Part shown: in pieces, positions 21,899 through 31,852 of the stretch
Position numbering within the stretch: position 1 is the stretch's first letter
Layout: each line of letters starts with the position of its first letter
The notes under the pieces: generated by a model
Database searches by the model: none
Told to the model about the DNA's origin: nothing
What the model saw: only the letters and a program-made list of their open reading frames with translations
Position numbers and translations under genes: made by a program
Assembly: GCA_964017065.1 (NCBI GenBank)
Contig: OZ024789.1
Location: 3,468,657-3,532,656, forward strand
Origin: Haliclona indistincta
Taxonomy: Eukaryota; Porifera; Demospongiae; Haplosclerida; Chalinidae
Length of the DNA: 64,000 nucleotides
Reading direction: 5' to 3'

Positions 21899-23422
21899 TT
21901 AATTTTTGTACATGTCAGCAGCTTCTCTCATGTACTCCTCCTCCTGGTCAAAGTATCTCTCGTAATGTTCCTCCACTATGGCCTGTATGTTGACGTGCCT
22001 CTCCCTCTCTCTCAGCTTGTATCGCTTGGCAACAATGACAAATATTATCATCATCATTATTGCCAGTGGAGGTAGCACTAGACTACTGTACAATGTATAG
22101 TTTTGAGAAGATACTTTGAATATGCCCACTATGCGCTTTAAGATTTTGCTGCCGTTTATACTCCAGCCAATCATAGTTATCACCAGTCCCATCATTATTC
22201 CTCTCATTCTGTTTGGAGTCTGAGCCACACAAAATTCTATTCCATAGACCATTGTCACTATTAAACCTATCCCATTCAAGAACTCGATCACTAGCATCCA
22301 GTACAGCGATACTTGAATGTACTCAGTGTTATGCGAAAAATGTCCAGTCATAATCACTACTGTATTTATCATTGTGCTAACCAAACACAGACTTAGACCT
22401 GTTCCTATCATCTTCAACAAAGTTGGCATGTACTTACTAACCAAGGGAAGCACCATTAAACGGTAAACAGGAATCAGTACAAAAGCTGTAATGCTGTTGG
22501 TGCAATATGTTAGATTAGAAACACACTTGATAATAGTTCTATCAAGTGGAACTTGCCTCGGTCCAAACTCGCTTAAGAAAACCACTACAAATGCAGATAG
22601 TACCAATCGCATAAGGTACAATATTGTCTTGACATCCTCCACCTCTTCTTCTGTGAATGGTCCTCCAAACTTGTGCTTCCCAAAGTCAAGACGTGAAGGG
22701 TGTTCCTCATCAATGTATGTCAATGCACTGCGAAGTTGAGGGCACTTGTTCTTTCGAGCATAGTTGAGCACTTGAAATATCAGTTTGATGGGATTGCCAG
22801 TTTTGTTGTTAGTATCTAGCCACTTGTGGTACAGGCAGTCCATTATCAGAACAGCTGACAAACATAGAGTGGCTAAAGTGAGGAAGATCATTGGAAGGAT
22901 GTCCAGATATTGGAGATTGTTCGGGATTGGAACACACTCAAGCACATCTTTGAACAGTAGTGAGATGTCAAACTCCCAACAGTACCATTGTACTGCAGCG
23001 CTGATTTCCACAGCTGATGCTCCTATCATTTGGTCAAGAGCAAATGGTAGCATAATACTATAGAAGCTTCCAAAGCCAAGAGTACCTATCACCAAACCAG
23101 CAACAATCAGTATAAATACTGGAATTGGAGTCAAGTCAAGTTGTAGCATTACAAAAGCAGCTTGCAGTGTTAGAGTTGTTGCCAATGACAAGACCAGTCC
23201 AACAACAATAGCTCGATATCGTCCAAGCCATGACTCAGCAGCCCAGCCTGTCACAGGTAGCAATACCCAGAGAGCAACATGTATATATTCGATTTCAAAC
23301 CAGTGGGGAAGACTGAAAGCAACAACAGAGAATAAGAACCAGTGTGTTGCATACAATAGACCACTCATGAGCAACACCAAGGTAGAACCTCGAGAATAAC
23401 ATCGACAACAGTGCCTAGCCAT
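21899..23422 (-). CDS. POT/PTR2-family transporter, type 2, intact
   Basis: This 507-residue single exon is the nearest sister of 17199-18725 across its whole length. Differences include AAESWLGR for VAESWLGR in the first signature, ASAVEISAAVQ for ASAEDISAAVQ, and CPQLRSALT for CPRLRSALT in the otherwise invariant loop. It ends AADMYKN. With 19459-21009 and spacer U copy 4 it forms the second of two adjacent type-1/type-2 dyads (16344-18725 and 19459-23422), pointing to duplication of a gene pair. Confidence 0.93.
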   Translation of the reverse strand: MARHCCRCYSRGSTLVLLMSGLLYATHWFLFSVVAFSLPHWFEIEYIHVALWVLLPVTGWAAESWLGRYRAIVVGLVLSLATTLTLQAAFVMLQLDLTPIPVFILIVAGLVIGTLGFGSFYSIMLPFALDQMIGASAVEISAAVQWYCWEFDISLLFKDVLECVPIPNNLQYLDILPMIFLTLATLCLSAVLIMDCLYHKWLDTNNKTGNPIKLIFQVLNYARKNKCPQLRSALTYIDEEHPSRLDFGKHKFGGPFTEEEVEDVKTILYLMRLVLSAFVVVFLSEFGPRQVPLDRTIIKCVSNLTYCTNSITAFVLIPVYRLMVLPLVSKYMPTLLKMIGTGLSLCLVSTMINTVVIMTGHFSHNTEYIQVSLYWMLVIEFLNGIGLIVTMVYGIEFCVAQTPNRMRGIMMGLVITMIGWSINGSKILKRIVGIFKVSSQNYTLYSSLVLPPLAIMMMIIFVIVAKRYKLRERERHVNIQAIVEEHYERYFDQEEEYMREAADMYKN

Positions 23423-23559
23423 AGTTACTGAATCATATGAATGACAAACACTGCCATATACATAATGTCATTTGTGCAGTCTATTGCCGAATCACTACGT
23501 TATGTTAACATGTAATGGAATTGAATACTTGCTGGTTTCTCAGTATTCAGTGACCTGTT

Positions 23560-23607
23560 GATTATGCCGAGGTGTGGGCGGAGCCACGAGGCATACAGTA
23601 GTCTGTT

Positions 23608-23645
<38 letters not shown>

Positions 23646-24290
23646 CGCAATGCATATCTCAGCAACCGCTTGCTACTAAGCGCTGAAACTTGCAATACAG
23701 GTAGATCTCGATAGTTTATGAAAATCAAATTTGACAGATTTGCTATTAAAGCCTTTGTTTTGAAGTTATTGCGTGATTTGCTAACCTGAACAGCCGTCTT
23801 GAGCGCTCGGGCCTACTTCATAGACAAAACTGTCTACAGATGGCTACAGTGCAACTTGAAGGCTTGATCTGTGATAGTACAGCTCGCGCGACTCCATTGG
23901 CAGCAGTGAAACTAGCGAGCGAAAGCGTGTTTGAGTTCACTTAGCTGCTCGAAAGGTGAGCCGGAGCGAGCAGAGCAGTTACAGTCACGCCCAGGTACAT
24001 TTGAGCATTATTCTGTTTGGCTTCAATACAAATTTTGTACAACAGCTTGTACAGTTGCTGGATAGCTGCCACTAGCCTGCACTTCCATAGCACTGTTGCT
24101 ATGATCTGCTGCTTGCCTGAATGTTCCATGGATCTGCTGGTCACTTCTACTGCAGCTTCAGTGCACATTGCGTGCTTCCATGGAACTGTTTGATGCTTCC
24201 ATTGATCTACTGCATGCATATGTGCTGTCATATGCATCTGCTAATTGCAGGCTAGCATACATGCTACTGCACCGAGGCATCTGCACCTTT
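23560..24290. mobile_element. Repeat element with GAGGTGTGGGCGGAGCC start and a (GT)n tract
   Basis: It begins around TGCCGAGGTGTGGGCGGAGCC, includes (GT)17 at 23611-23643 and the block TCTCAGCAACCGCTTGCTACTAAG, and ends with GAGGCATCTGCACC followed by TTTGGTGC. Related copies are at 38428-39595 and, more diverged, at 53240-53995. No coding capacity was recognised; the class is unknown. Confidence 0.75.
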
Positions 24291-24299
24291 GGTGCTTTA

Positions 24300-24893
24300 T
24301 TACATGCAGCAACGAATTTTGTTTCCTGTACTATAAATTTTTGTGACTACCCGTGTTGTATACACTTTGTCAGTCTTTTTTTTTGGAGCACGTCGATGAT
24401 GCCCATTTTCATGTCTTGTTCATCCAAAATCGAACAAAAACAAAGATGCTTTGATAGGTTTCACTGATCTTAGAGAGGTTTGGATATCTTAAAGACGCTT
24501 TGATAGGTTTCACAGATATGAATGGATATCTTAAAGCCATTACTGAATAAACACTAAGCCTTGTCTTGTGTTATGACGCTTCTTTGTTTGGTATGCATAA
24601 ACAAACACTCAATTTGGCAACAAACTGACAAAATTGATTTTCTTCAAGAGAACTAAGACACTTCATAGTAACTGGTAGTCTTCATAGTCAGTGGTACACA
24701 AAAATTGTCTTCAACCCGGATAATATTCCACACATCATGTCATGACTTGTATAGTACAGTGTTATTATTTCAAAGATTGATGCAAATGCATGACTTTGAC
24801 ACAAAAGTGGAATTATAAGCTAACGCTATGCACAATTTTTTCTGAAAACAAAGCACACTTCATAGTAACTGTCTGATAAACTTTGCTACTGGT
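24300..24893. repeat. Spacer 'D', copy 4
   Basis: It matches 18880-19458 and contains the ~42-bp GATATCTTAAAG units and the CATCATGTCATGACTTGTATAGTACAG landmark. It follows the stop of the chimeric gene at 24894. Confidence 0.8.
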
Positions 24894-26378
24894 TCACGAA
24901 TAGTTGTAAGCATTAAACATGTCAGCAGCTTCTCTCATGTACTCCTCTTCCTGGTCAAAGTATCTCTCGTAATGTTCCTCCACTATGGCCTGTATGTTGA
25001 CGTGCCTCTCCCTCTCTCTCAGCTTGTATCGCTTGGCAACAATGACAAATACTATCATCATCATTATTGCCAGTGGAGGTAGCACTAGACTACTGTACAA
25101 TGTATAAGTTTGAGTAGTTACTTTGAATATGCCCACTATGTATTGGAATAGAACGATGCCGTTTGTAGTCCAGCCCATCATAGCTGTCACCAGTCCCATC
25201 ATTATTCCTCTCATTCTGTTTGGAGTCTGGGCCATGGTAAACTCAATTCCGTACATTAATGTCACTGTTATTCCTATTCCATTCAAGAGTTCTTTGACTG
25301 GTATCCAGTATATCGGTACTTGAGGAGTGTCTGATATATTATTCTGTGAGAAAAACGCATTTGCAGTGACAACTGTATTTATCACTGTGCTAACCAAACA
25401 CACGATCAGACCTGCTCCTATCATCTTCAACAAGCTTGGAATATGCTTACGAGCTAGAGGATACACAATGAAGTGGTAGACTGGAATCATGACAAAGTTT
25501 GTAATGCTTTGCCTGTGTCCGATATCGCATAAGAAAGCTACTGCAAATACTGACAGCAGTACTGGAAGTAAACGAAATATTGTCTTGATATCCTCCACCT
25601 CTTCTTCTGTGAATGGTCCTCCAAACTTGTGCTTCCCAAAGTCAAGACGTGAAGGGTGTTCCTCATCAATGTATGTCAATGCACTGCGAAGTCGAGGGCA
25701 CTTGTTCTTTCGAGCATAGTTGAGCACTTGAAAGATCTGCTTGATGGGATTGCCAGTTTTGTTGTTAGTGTCTAGCCACTTGTGATACAGGCAGTCCATT
25801 ATCAGAACAGCTGACAAACATAGAGTGGCTAAAGTGAGGAAGATCATTGGAAGAATGTCCAGGTATTGTAGCTGGTTTGGGATCGGAATATACTCAAGCA
25901 CAATTTCCAATAATACTCCAGTATTGAACACCCAGATGTACCAGTGTACTGCAGCACCGAGCTGTTCAGCTGATCCTCCTATCATTTGGTCAAGAGCAAA
26001 TGGTAGCATAATACTATAGAAGCTTCCAAAGCCAAGAGTACCAATCACCAAACTCGTAACAATCAGTATAAATACTGGAATTGGAGTCAAGTCAAGTTGT
26101 AGCATTACGAAAGCAGCTTGTATTGTTAGAGTTGTTGCCAATGACAAGACCAGTCCAACAACAATAGCTCGATATCGTCCAAGCCATGACTCAGCTACCC
26201 AGCCTGTCACAGGTAGCAATACCCAGAGAACAACGTGTACATATTCGATTTCAAACCAGTGAGGAAGACTGAAAGCAACAACAGAGAATAAGAACCAGTG
26301 TGCTGCATACAATAGACCACTCATGAGCAACACCAAGGTAGATCCTCGAGAATAGCATCGACAACAGTGCCTAGCCAT
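24894..26378 (-). CDS. POT/PTR2-family transporter, type-2/type-1 chimera, intact
   Basis: This encodes 494 residues in one exon. The start (MARHCCRCYSRGSTLVLLMSG, AAHWFLFSVVAFSLPHWFE) and TM3-TM4 are type 2. From about TM5 (VLEYIPIPNQLQYLDILP) and through TM8-TM12 to MFNAYNYS it follows type 1, especially 19459-21009 (shared GIVLFQY...TQTYTLYSS). The outer TM7-TM8 loop is 14-17 residues shorter than in sisters (CDIGHRQSITNF), which explains the reduced length. Its 5' flank is type 2 and its 3' flank is the D spacer typical of type 1, as expected from crossing-over between neighbours. Both POT signatures are intact. Confidence 0.93.
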   Translation of the reverse strand: MARHCCRCYSRGSTLVLLMSGLLYAAHWFLFSVVAFSLPHWFEIEYVHVVLWVLLPVTGWVAESWLGRYRAIVVGLVLSLATTLTIQAAFVMLQLDLTPIPVFILIVTSLVIGTLGFGSFYSIMLPFALDQMIGGSAEQLGAAVHWYIWVFNTGVLLEIVLEYIPIPNQLQYLDILPMIFLTLATLCLSAVLIMDCLYHKWLDTNNKTGNPIKQIFQVLNYARKNKCPRLRSALTYIDEEHPSRLDFGKHKFGGPFTEEEVEDIKTIFRLLPVLLSVFAVAFLCDIGHRQSITNFVMIPVYHFIVYPLARKHIPSLLKMIGAGLIVCLVSTVINTVVTANAFFSQNNISDTPQVPIYWIPVKELLNGIGITVTLMYGIEFTMAQTPNRMRGIMMGLVTAMMGWTTNGIVLFQYIVGIFKVTTQTYTLYSSLVLPPLAIMMMIVFVIVAKRYKLRERERHVNIQAIVEEHYERYFDQEEEYMREAADMFNAYNYS

Positions 26379-27024
26379 AGTTACTGAATGACAAAGACTG
26401 CCATATACATAATGTCATTTGTGCAGTCTATTGCCGAATCACTACGTTATGTTAGCATATTGTAACGAATTTTGATTCCTGTACTACAATTTTTTTGTGA
26501 CTACCCGTGTTGTATACACATTGTCCGTCTTTGTGGAACATGTCAATCATGCCCATCTTCATGTTTTGTTCATCCAAAATCGAACAAAAATAAAGATGCT
26601 TTGATAGGTTTCACTGGATATCTTAAAGATGCTTCGAGAGGTTTCACTATTATAAATGGATATCTTAAAGCCATTATACTTAGCCTTACCTTGTGTCATG
26701 ACGCTTCTTTGTTAAACATAAACGAACACTCAATTTGGTATGCATAAACAAACACTCAATTTGGCAATAACCTGACTAACTAGATTTTCTTCAATGGAAC
26801 TAAGACACTTGTAACTGTCAGGTGGTAGCCCAAAATTGTCTTCAACCCAGATAATATTCCACACATCATGTCATGACTTGTATAATACAGTATTATAACT
26901 ACAAAGCTTGAAATAAATACATGACTTGACACAAAAATGGAATTATAACCTAACACTATGCCCATGATTAACACTTTTTTCTGAAAACAAAGCACACTTC
27001 ATAGTAACTGTCTGATAAACTTTG
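26379..27024. repeat. Type-2 5' flank plus spacer 'D', copy 5
   Basis: It begins with the type-2 upstream block (CATATACATAATGTCATTTG) and continues with spacer D from about 26465, including short GATATCTTAAAG repeats. No gene is seen. Confidence 0.75.
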
Positions 27025-28575
27025 CTACTTGGTTCTCGAATAGTTGTAAGCATTGAACATGTCAGCAACTTCTCTCAAGTACTCCTCCTCCTGGTCAAAG
27101 TATCTCTCGTAATGTTCCTCCACTATGGCCTGTATGTTGACGTGCCTCTCCCTCTCTCTCAGCTTGTATCGCTTGGCAACAATGACAAATATTATCATAA
27201 TTACTATTGCCAGTGGAGATAGCACTAGACTACTGTACAATGTATAGTTTTGAGTAGATACTTTGAATATGTCCACTATACTTGTAAGAACCGTACTACC
27301 AATTGTGCTCCAACCAATCATAGCAATTACCAGTCCCATCATTATTCCTCTCATTCTGTTTGGAGTCTGAGCCATAGCAAACTCAATCCCATAGGTAATT
27401 GTCACAGTTATACCGATCCCGTTTATGAGCTCTATGACTGCCATCCAGTACAGTGGCACTTGAATAGAATCGTGTGTTGTAGTGTTATGCGAAAAATATT
27501 CAGTAGCAGTCACAGCTGTATTTATCATTGTGCTAACCAAACACAAGATTAGACCTGCTCCTATCATCTTCAACAAGCTTGGCACATACTTATGAAGTAA
27601 AGGAAGTATAATGAAGCGATAGACTGGAATCAAAACCAAGGTTGTAATAGCATAAGGGTAATGGCGTAAACTGGAGGTACACATGCTAGTGTGTTTAGAG
27701 ACTGGTACTTGCCTTGGTCCAATCTCACTTAGAAAAACCACTACAAATGCTGTCAATATTGGTGTTAGACGAAATATTGTCTTGACATCCTCCACCTCTT
27801 CTTCTGTGAATGGTCCTCCAAACTTGTGCTTCCCAAAGTCAAGACGTGAAGGGTGTTCCTCATCAATGTATGTCAATGCACTGCGAAGTCGAGGGCTCTT
27901 GTTTTTTCGAGCATAGTTGAGCACTTGAAAGATCAGCTTGACCGGATTGCCAGTTTTGTTGTTAGTGTCAAGCCACTTGTGGTACAGGCAGTCCATTATC
28001 AGAACAGCTGAGAAACATAGAGTGGCTAAAGTGAGGAAGATCATTGGAAGAATGTGAAGCTGGTTTGGAATTGGAACACACTTGTGCAAGTCTTTCAGCA
28101 GCAGTCCTAAATAGAACACCCAACAGTACCACTGTACTGCAGCACTGAGCTGCTCAGCTGATGCTCCTATCATTTGATCAAGTGCAAATGGTAGCATAAT
28201 AGTATAGAAGCTTCCAAAGCCAAGAGTACCAATCATTAGACTCACAGCAGTAAGCACTAGTGCTGGAATTGGAGTCCAGTCAAATTGTAGCATTATAAAA
28301 GCAGCTTGCAGCGTAAGAGTAGTTATCGAAGACAAGACCAGTCCAACAACAATAGCTCGATATCGTCCAAGCCATGACTCAGCTACCCAGCCTGTCACAG
28401 GTAGCAATACCAAGAGAGCAACATGTACATAGTCCAACGCTGGCTTTAAATAATCAGAGAAACTATGATAAATGCCTGCATACACAAACTGTTGTACTGC
28501 ATACAGTAGACCACTCATGAGCAGCACCAAGGCAGTACCTCGAGGAGGAAAAATCCAACAACAGAGCTTAGCCAT
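27025..28575 (-). CDS. POT/PTR2-family transporter, divergent copy, intact
   Basis: From the ATG at 28575 (MAKLCCWIFPPRG) this encodes 516 residues; an in-frame ATG at 28587 adds MSAT. I prefer 28575 because it aligns with the MAR/MAK start of the sisters. Both signatures are present (GWVAESWLGRYRAI; EFAMAQTPNRMRG), as are the invariant loop and tail. It extends to FNAYNYSRTK, three residues beyond the sister ends. The N-terminal outer loop (YAGIYHSFSDYLKPALDY) and the TM7-TM8 loop (PVSKHTSMCTSSLRHYPYA) are its own, so it is neither type 1 nor type 2. Confidence 0.92.
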   Translation of the reverse strand: MAKLCCWIFPPRGTALVLLMSGLLYAVQQFVYAGIYHSFSDYLKPALDYVHVALLVLLPVTGWVAESWLGRYRAIVVGLVLSSITTLTLQAAFIMLQFDWTPIPALVLTAVSLMIGTLGFGSFYTIMLPFALDQMIGASAEQLSAAVQWYCWVFYLGLLLKDLHKCVPIPNQLHILPMIFLTLATLCFSAVLIMDCLYHKWLDTNNKTGNPVKLIFQVLNYARKNKSPRLRSALTYIDEEHPSRLDFGKHKFGGPFTEEEVEDVKTIFRLTPILTAFVVVFLSEIGPRQVPVSKHTSMCTSSLRHYPYAITTLVLIPVYRFIILPLLHKYVPSLLKMIGAGLILCLVSTMINTAVTATEYFSHNTTTHDSIQVPLYWMAVIELINGIGITVTITYGIEFAMAQTPNRMRGIMMGLVIAMIGWSTIGSTVLTSIVDIFKVSTQNYTLYSSLVLSPLAIVIMIIFVIVAKRYKLRERERHVNIQAIVEEHYERYFDQEEEYLREVADMFNAYNYSRTK

Positions 28576-29898
28576 AGTTGCAGACATACGAATGACAAAT
28601 TCTTCCCTACACTATAAATATTGTCGGTATAGTTTTGGTTATCATTAGTTTGGATAATACGTTTCAAGTTAAGCTATATATGTCAGTTGTATCATTTATG
28701 GTAGTGAAACAATAGTATTTTGGAGTTCAAATGTTGTTATTGGAAAACAATTCTCTTTCTCTTAAAATGCACAAAAAGCAAACAGAGTATACCGTACTGA
28801 GATTGGGAAATTCTCGGCTTTACAATATTTTCCTTGTGGTGAAAATTTAACACGCAACATTGCGCTTTTGTATTATAGGCGCAGCAAAAAAGACTTTTCA
28901 ACACGAAAAATGTTTTTGTTAAAAATTTAACAGACGAAAATTTTATAAGCGAAAATTTTCCGATGTACGGTAGTTCAGTTTGCATCAGTCACAAAATTTT
29001 TTGCTGCATTTAGAATACTGCATTGTTTAGCTGCAAAAGTTAATGATTGTTAAAATGGTACTATTTCTGGTTTGTACTGTCCTTGAGCATGTTACTGTAC
29101 TATAGCTTGCTGTGTCAAATTTTATCGGTTTCGAACTCAATCAAAAGAAGTCACATGTCACGTACTGAATACGAACTAGTGCACTCTGAAATATTTCGCA
29201 GCTGAATTACTATTCATCAATGTTTGCTGATCTTAAACTTTTTATTTTGATCAGGAGCATATCGAGCTGCCAAACCGGCGAGGGAGCATGCATGTTAGTG
29301 TATATGGCGAAATTCAAACATGGGGCGTCAAGTTTGGCGATTCCTTATATGGAATAAGCTTACAATTAACCCCTGATAAACGATCGAGTGTACTGCTGTA
29401 CCAGTGCCTCAGCTGACTGCACATGCGTTTCGTGTGCATGACTGTGTAAGGCATCGCTAAAAATAGAATGGGCAGCTATGTTGTATGCAGAGTTGCATGC
29501 TCCCTTGCGCATGTCGTCTCGATGGGCTCCTGGATTGAGCTAACCTGCAAAAATTGTATCCACAAACAATATTTACACTAAGGGTTTAGTAATAAGGATT
29601 GCATCATAGTTACTGTCTATGATGTACAAACAATCAACTAAAAAACACAAAAGCATTACCATATGCAATATTTATGGCTTCATGAATTTGAATATGCACC
29701 CAAGATTTGTGATTACAATCCCACATCTACTGAAAATAATAATGTTGAGCTATACTGCTGCGGTAGTATTGTTCAATAATGGGTGTGGTTCATTTAGTTA
29801 GGTAACAGTGTCAATGTGCTCTAACATCCAGTGTGGGTTTTAACAAAAATAAAGGGACACAACTGCAACTACATGTATATCAGCTTCTCTCGGTAACA
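28576..29898. other. Spacer without recognised gene
   Basis: These 1.3 kb are unlike spacers U and D. They are AT-rich with short unrelated open frames. I recognise no gene, repeat family or RNA here. Confidence 0.5.
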
Positions 29899-31404
29899 TT
29901 AGTTGTAGTTAATGTCAGCAGCTTCTCTCATGTACTCCTCCTCCTGGTCAAAGTATCTCTCGTAATGTTCCTCCACTATGGCCTGTATGTTGACGTGCCT
30001 CTCCCTTTCTCTCAACTTGTATCTCTTGGCAGCAATAACGAATATTATCATCGTCATTGTTGCCAGTGGAGGTAGCACTAGACTACTGTACAATGTATAG
30101 TATTGAGTAGATACTCCCAAAATTAAATTTTGTTTTAAGCGTATGTTGCCGAGTGTGCTCCAGCCAACTACTACTCCCATCATTATTCCTCTCATTCTGT
30201 TCGGAGTCTGAGCCACAGCAAACTCTATTCCATATATCATTACCACTGTTAAACCTATTGCATTCAAGACCTCAGTCACTGGTACCCAGTAGAACGATGC
30301 TTGATGGGTATATGGCATTGTGATGTTTTGAGAGAAATACATAGTAGCAGGCACTGCTGTATTTATAACTGTGCCAACCAAACACACGGTTAGACCTACT
30401 CCGATCCTCTTCAACAGGCTTGGCACATGTTTATCCACTAAGGGATGCAAAACTAAGCAATAAACCGGAATAAAAACATAGCACAAGTCTGCTACATGAA
30501 TGACACATGTCTTGGTAAACTGGATCTGAACACGGTTTAACTCACATAAGAAATCTACTCCAAAACCTGACAATAATACTGGTATGAGATGAAATATTGT
30601 CTTTACATCCTCCACCTCTTCTTCTGTGAATGGTCCTCCAAACTTGTGCTTCCCAAAGTCAAGACGTGAAGGGTGTTCCTCATCAATGTATGTCAATGCA
30701 CTGCGAAGTCGAGGGCACTTGTTCTTTCGAGCATAGTTGAGCACTTGAAAGATCAGCTTGATTGGATTGCCAGTTTTGTTGTTAGTGTCTAGCCACTTGT
30801 GGCACAGGCAGTCCATTATCAGAACAGCTGAGAAACATAGAGTGGCTAAAGTGAGGAAGATCAATGGAAGAATGTTCATGTGTTGCAACTGGTTTGGGAT
30901 CGGAATACATCGAGGCACATCTTTTAACAGCAATGCAGTTGTATATCCCCAACAGTACCATTGTACTGCAGCACTGAGCTCCTCAGCTGATGCTCCTATC
31001 ATTTGGTCAAGAGCAAATGGTAGCATAATAGTATAGAAGCTTCCAAAGCCAAAAGTACCAATCATTAGACTCACAACAGCAAGCATTAGTGCTGGAATTG
31101 GAGTCCAGTCAAATTGTAGCATTACAAAAGCAGCTTGCAGTGTAAGAGTAGTTATCGAACACAAGACCAGTCCAACAGCAATAGCTCGATATCGTCCAAG
31201 CCATGACTCAGCTACCCAGCCTGTCACAGGTAGCAATACCGATATAGCGATGTGTATGTAGCCCAATGCTAACTGTAAGCCCTCAGAACCAAGAGTAAGA
31301 GCAACAGCCGAGTACAACAACCAGTGTACAGTATATAATAGACAGCTCATGAGCAACACCAAGTTGGTGCCTCGAGTAAATAACTGACAGCGGCTCTTAG
31401 CCAT
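29899..31404 (-). CDS. POT/PTR2-family transporter, divergent copy, intact
   Basis: This 501-residue single exon starts MAKSRCQLFTRG. The first signature is GWVAESWLGRYRAI and the second EFAVAQTPNRMRG. The cytosolic loop is the standard one except CLCHKWLD for CLYHKWLD. The TM7-TM8 loop (CELNRVQIQFTKTCVIHVADLC) is unlike any other copy, and the TM11 region is shorter (MMGVVVGWSTLG). The tail ends REAADINYN. It is the last transporter before a 4.8-kb gap that contains a plus-strand M8/EGF gene fragment; the two genes diverge head to head. Confidence 0.92.
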   Translation of the reverse strand: MAKSRCQLFTRGTNLVLLMSCLLYTVHWLLYSAVALTLGSEGLQLALGYIHIAISVLLPVTGWVAESWLGRYRAIAVGLVLCSITTLTLQAAFVMLQFDWTPIPALMLAVVSLMIGTFGFGSFYTIMLPFALDQMIGASAEELSAAVQWYCWGYTTALLLKDVPRCIPIPNQLQHMNILPLIFLTLATLCFSAVLIMDCLCHKWLDTNNKTGNPIKLIFQVLNYARKNKCPRLRSALTYIDEEHPSRLDFGKHKFGGPFTEEEVEDVKTIFHLIPVLLSGFGVDFLCELNRVQIQFTKTCVIHVADLCYVFIPVYCLVLHPLVDKHVPSLLKRIGVGLTVCLVGTVINTAVPATMYFSQNITMPYTHQASFYWVPVTEVLNAIGLTVVMIYGIEFAVAQTPNRMRGIMMGVVVGWSTLGNIRLKQNLILGVSTQYYTLYSSLVLPPLATMTMIIFVIAAKRYKLRERERHVNIQAIVEEHYERYFDQEEEYMREAADINYN

Positions 31405-31852
31405 AGCTATTGACCCATACTAGTATTATTCTTTGAGCGCATTTACTTTATGCTGTCCTAACAAGATGAAATGATTACACAGACATGCTAAAATAAGTAT
31501 ACTCTTTCAAGAGTTTGTACAATTACATTCAATGCATGCTCACTCAGGCTCGTAGGTTGAACATGAATCCAAAAGCAGCTTGCATAGTTGCATTGTTAGA
31601 ATGGTTATCAAATACGAAAACCGTTTAATAGTGCTTCCATTAACCAGCTTGTAGACAAAAATATAAAGGCTAATATTTGTGTTTACACTTTTCGTCTTGA
31701 CTTCGGGAAAGCCGTGGTATTTCAGTTACGGTAATAACAAAATGTACTAAAAATTTGATGACATGTATACTAGAATACATGTTCGGCTTATCTACTAGTC
31801 AATTGCATTGCAACTGTTCTCTATTTGCTAACTGGGTATTCTCCACATGCAG

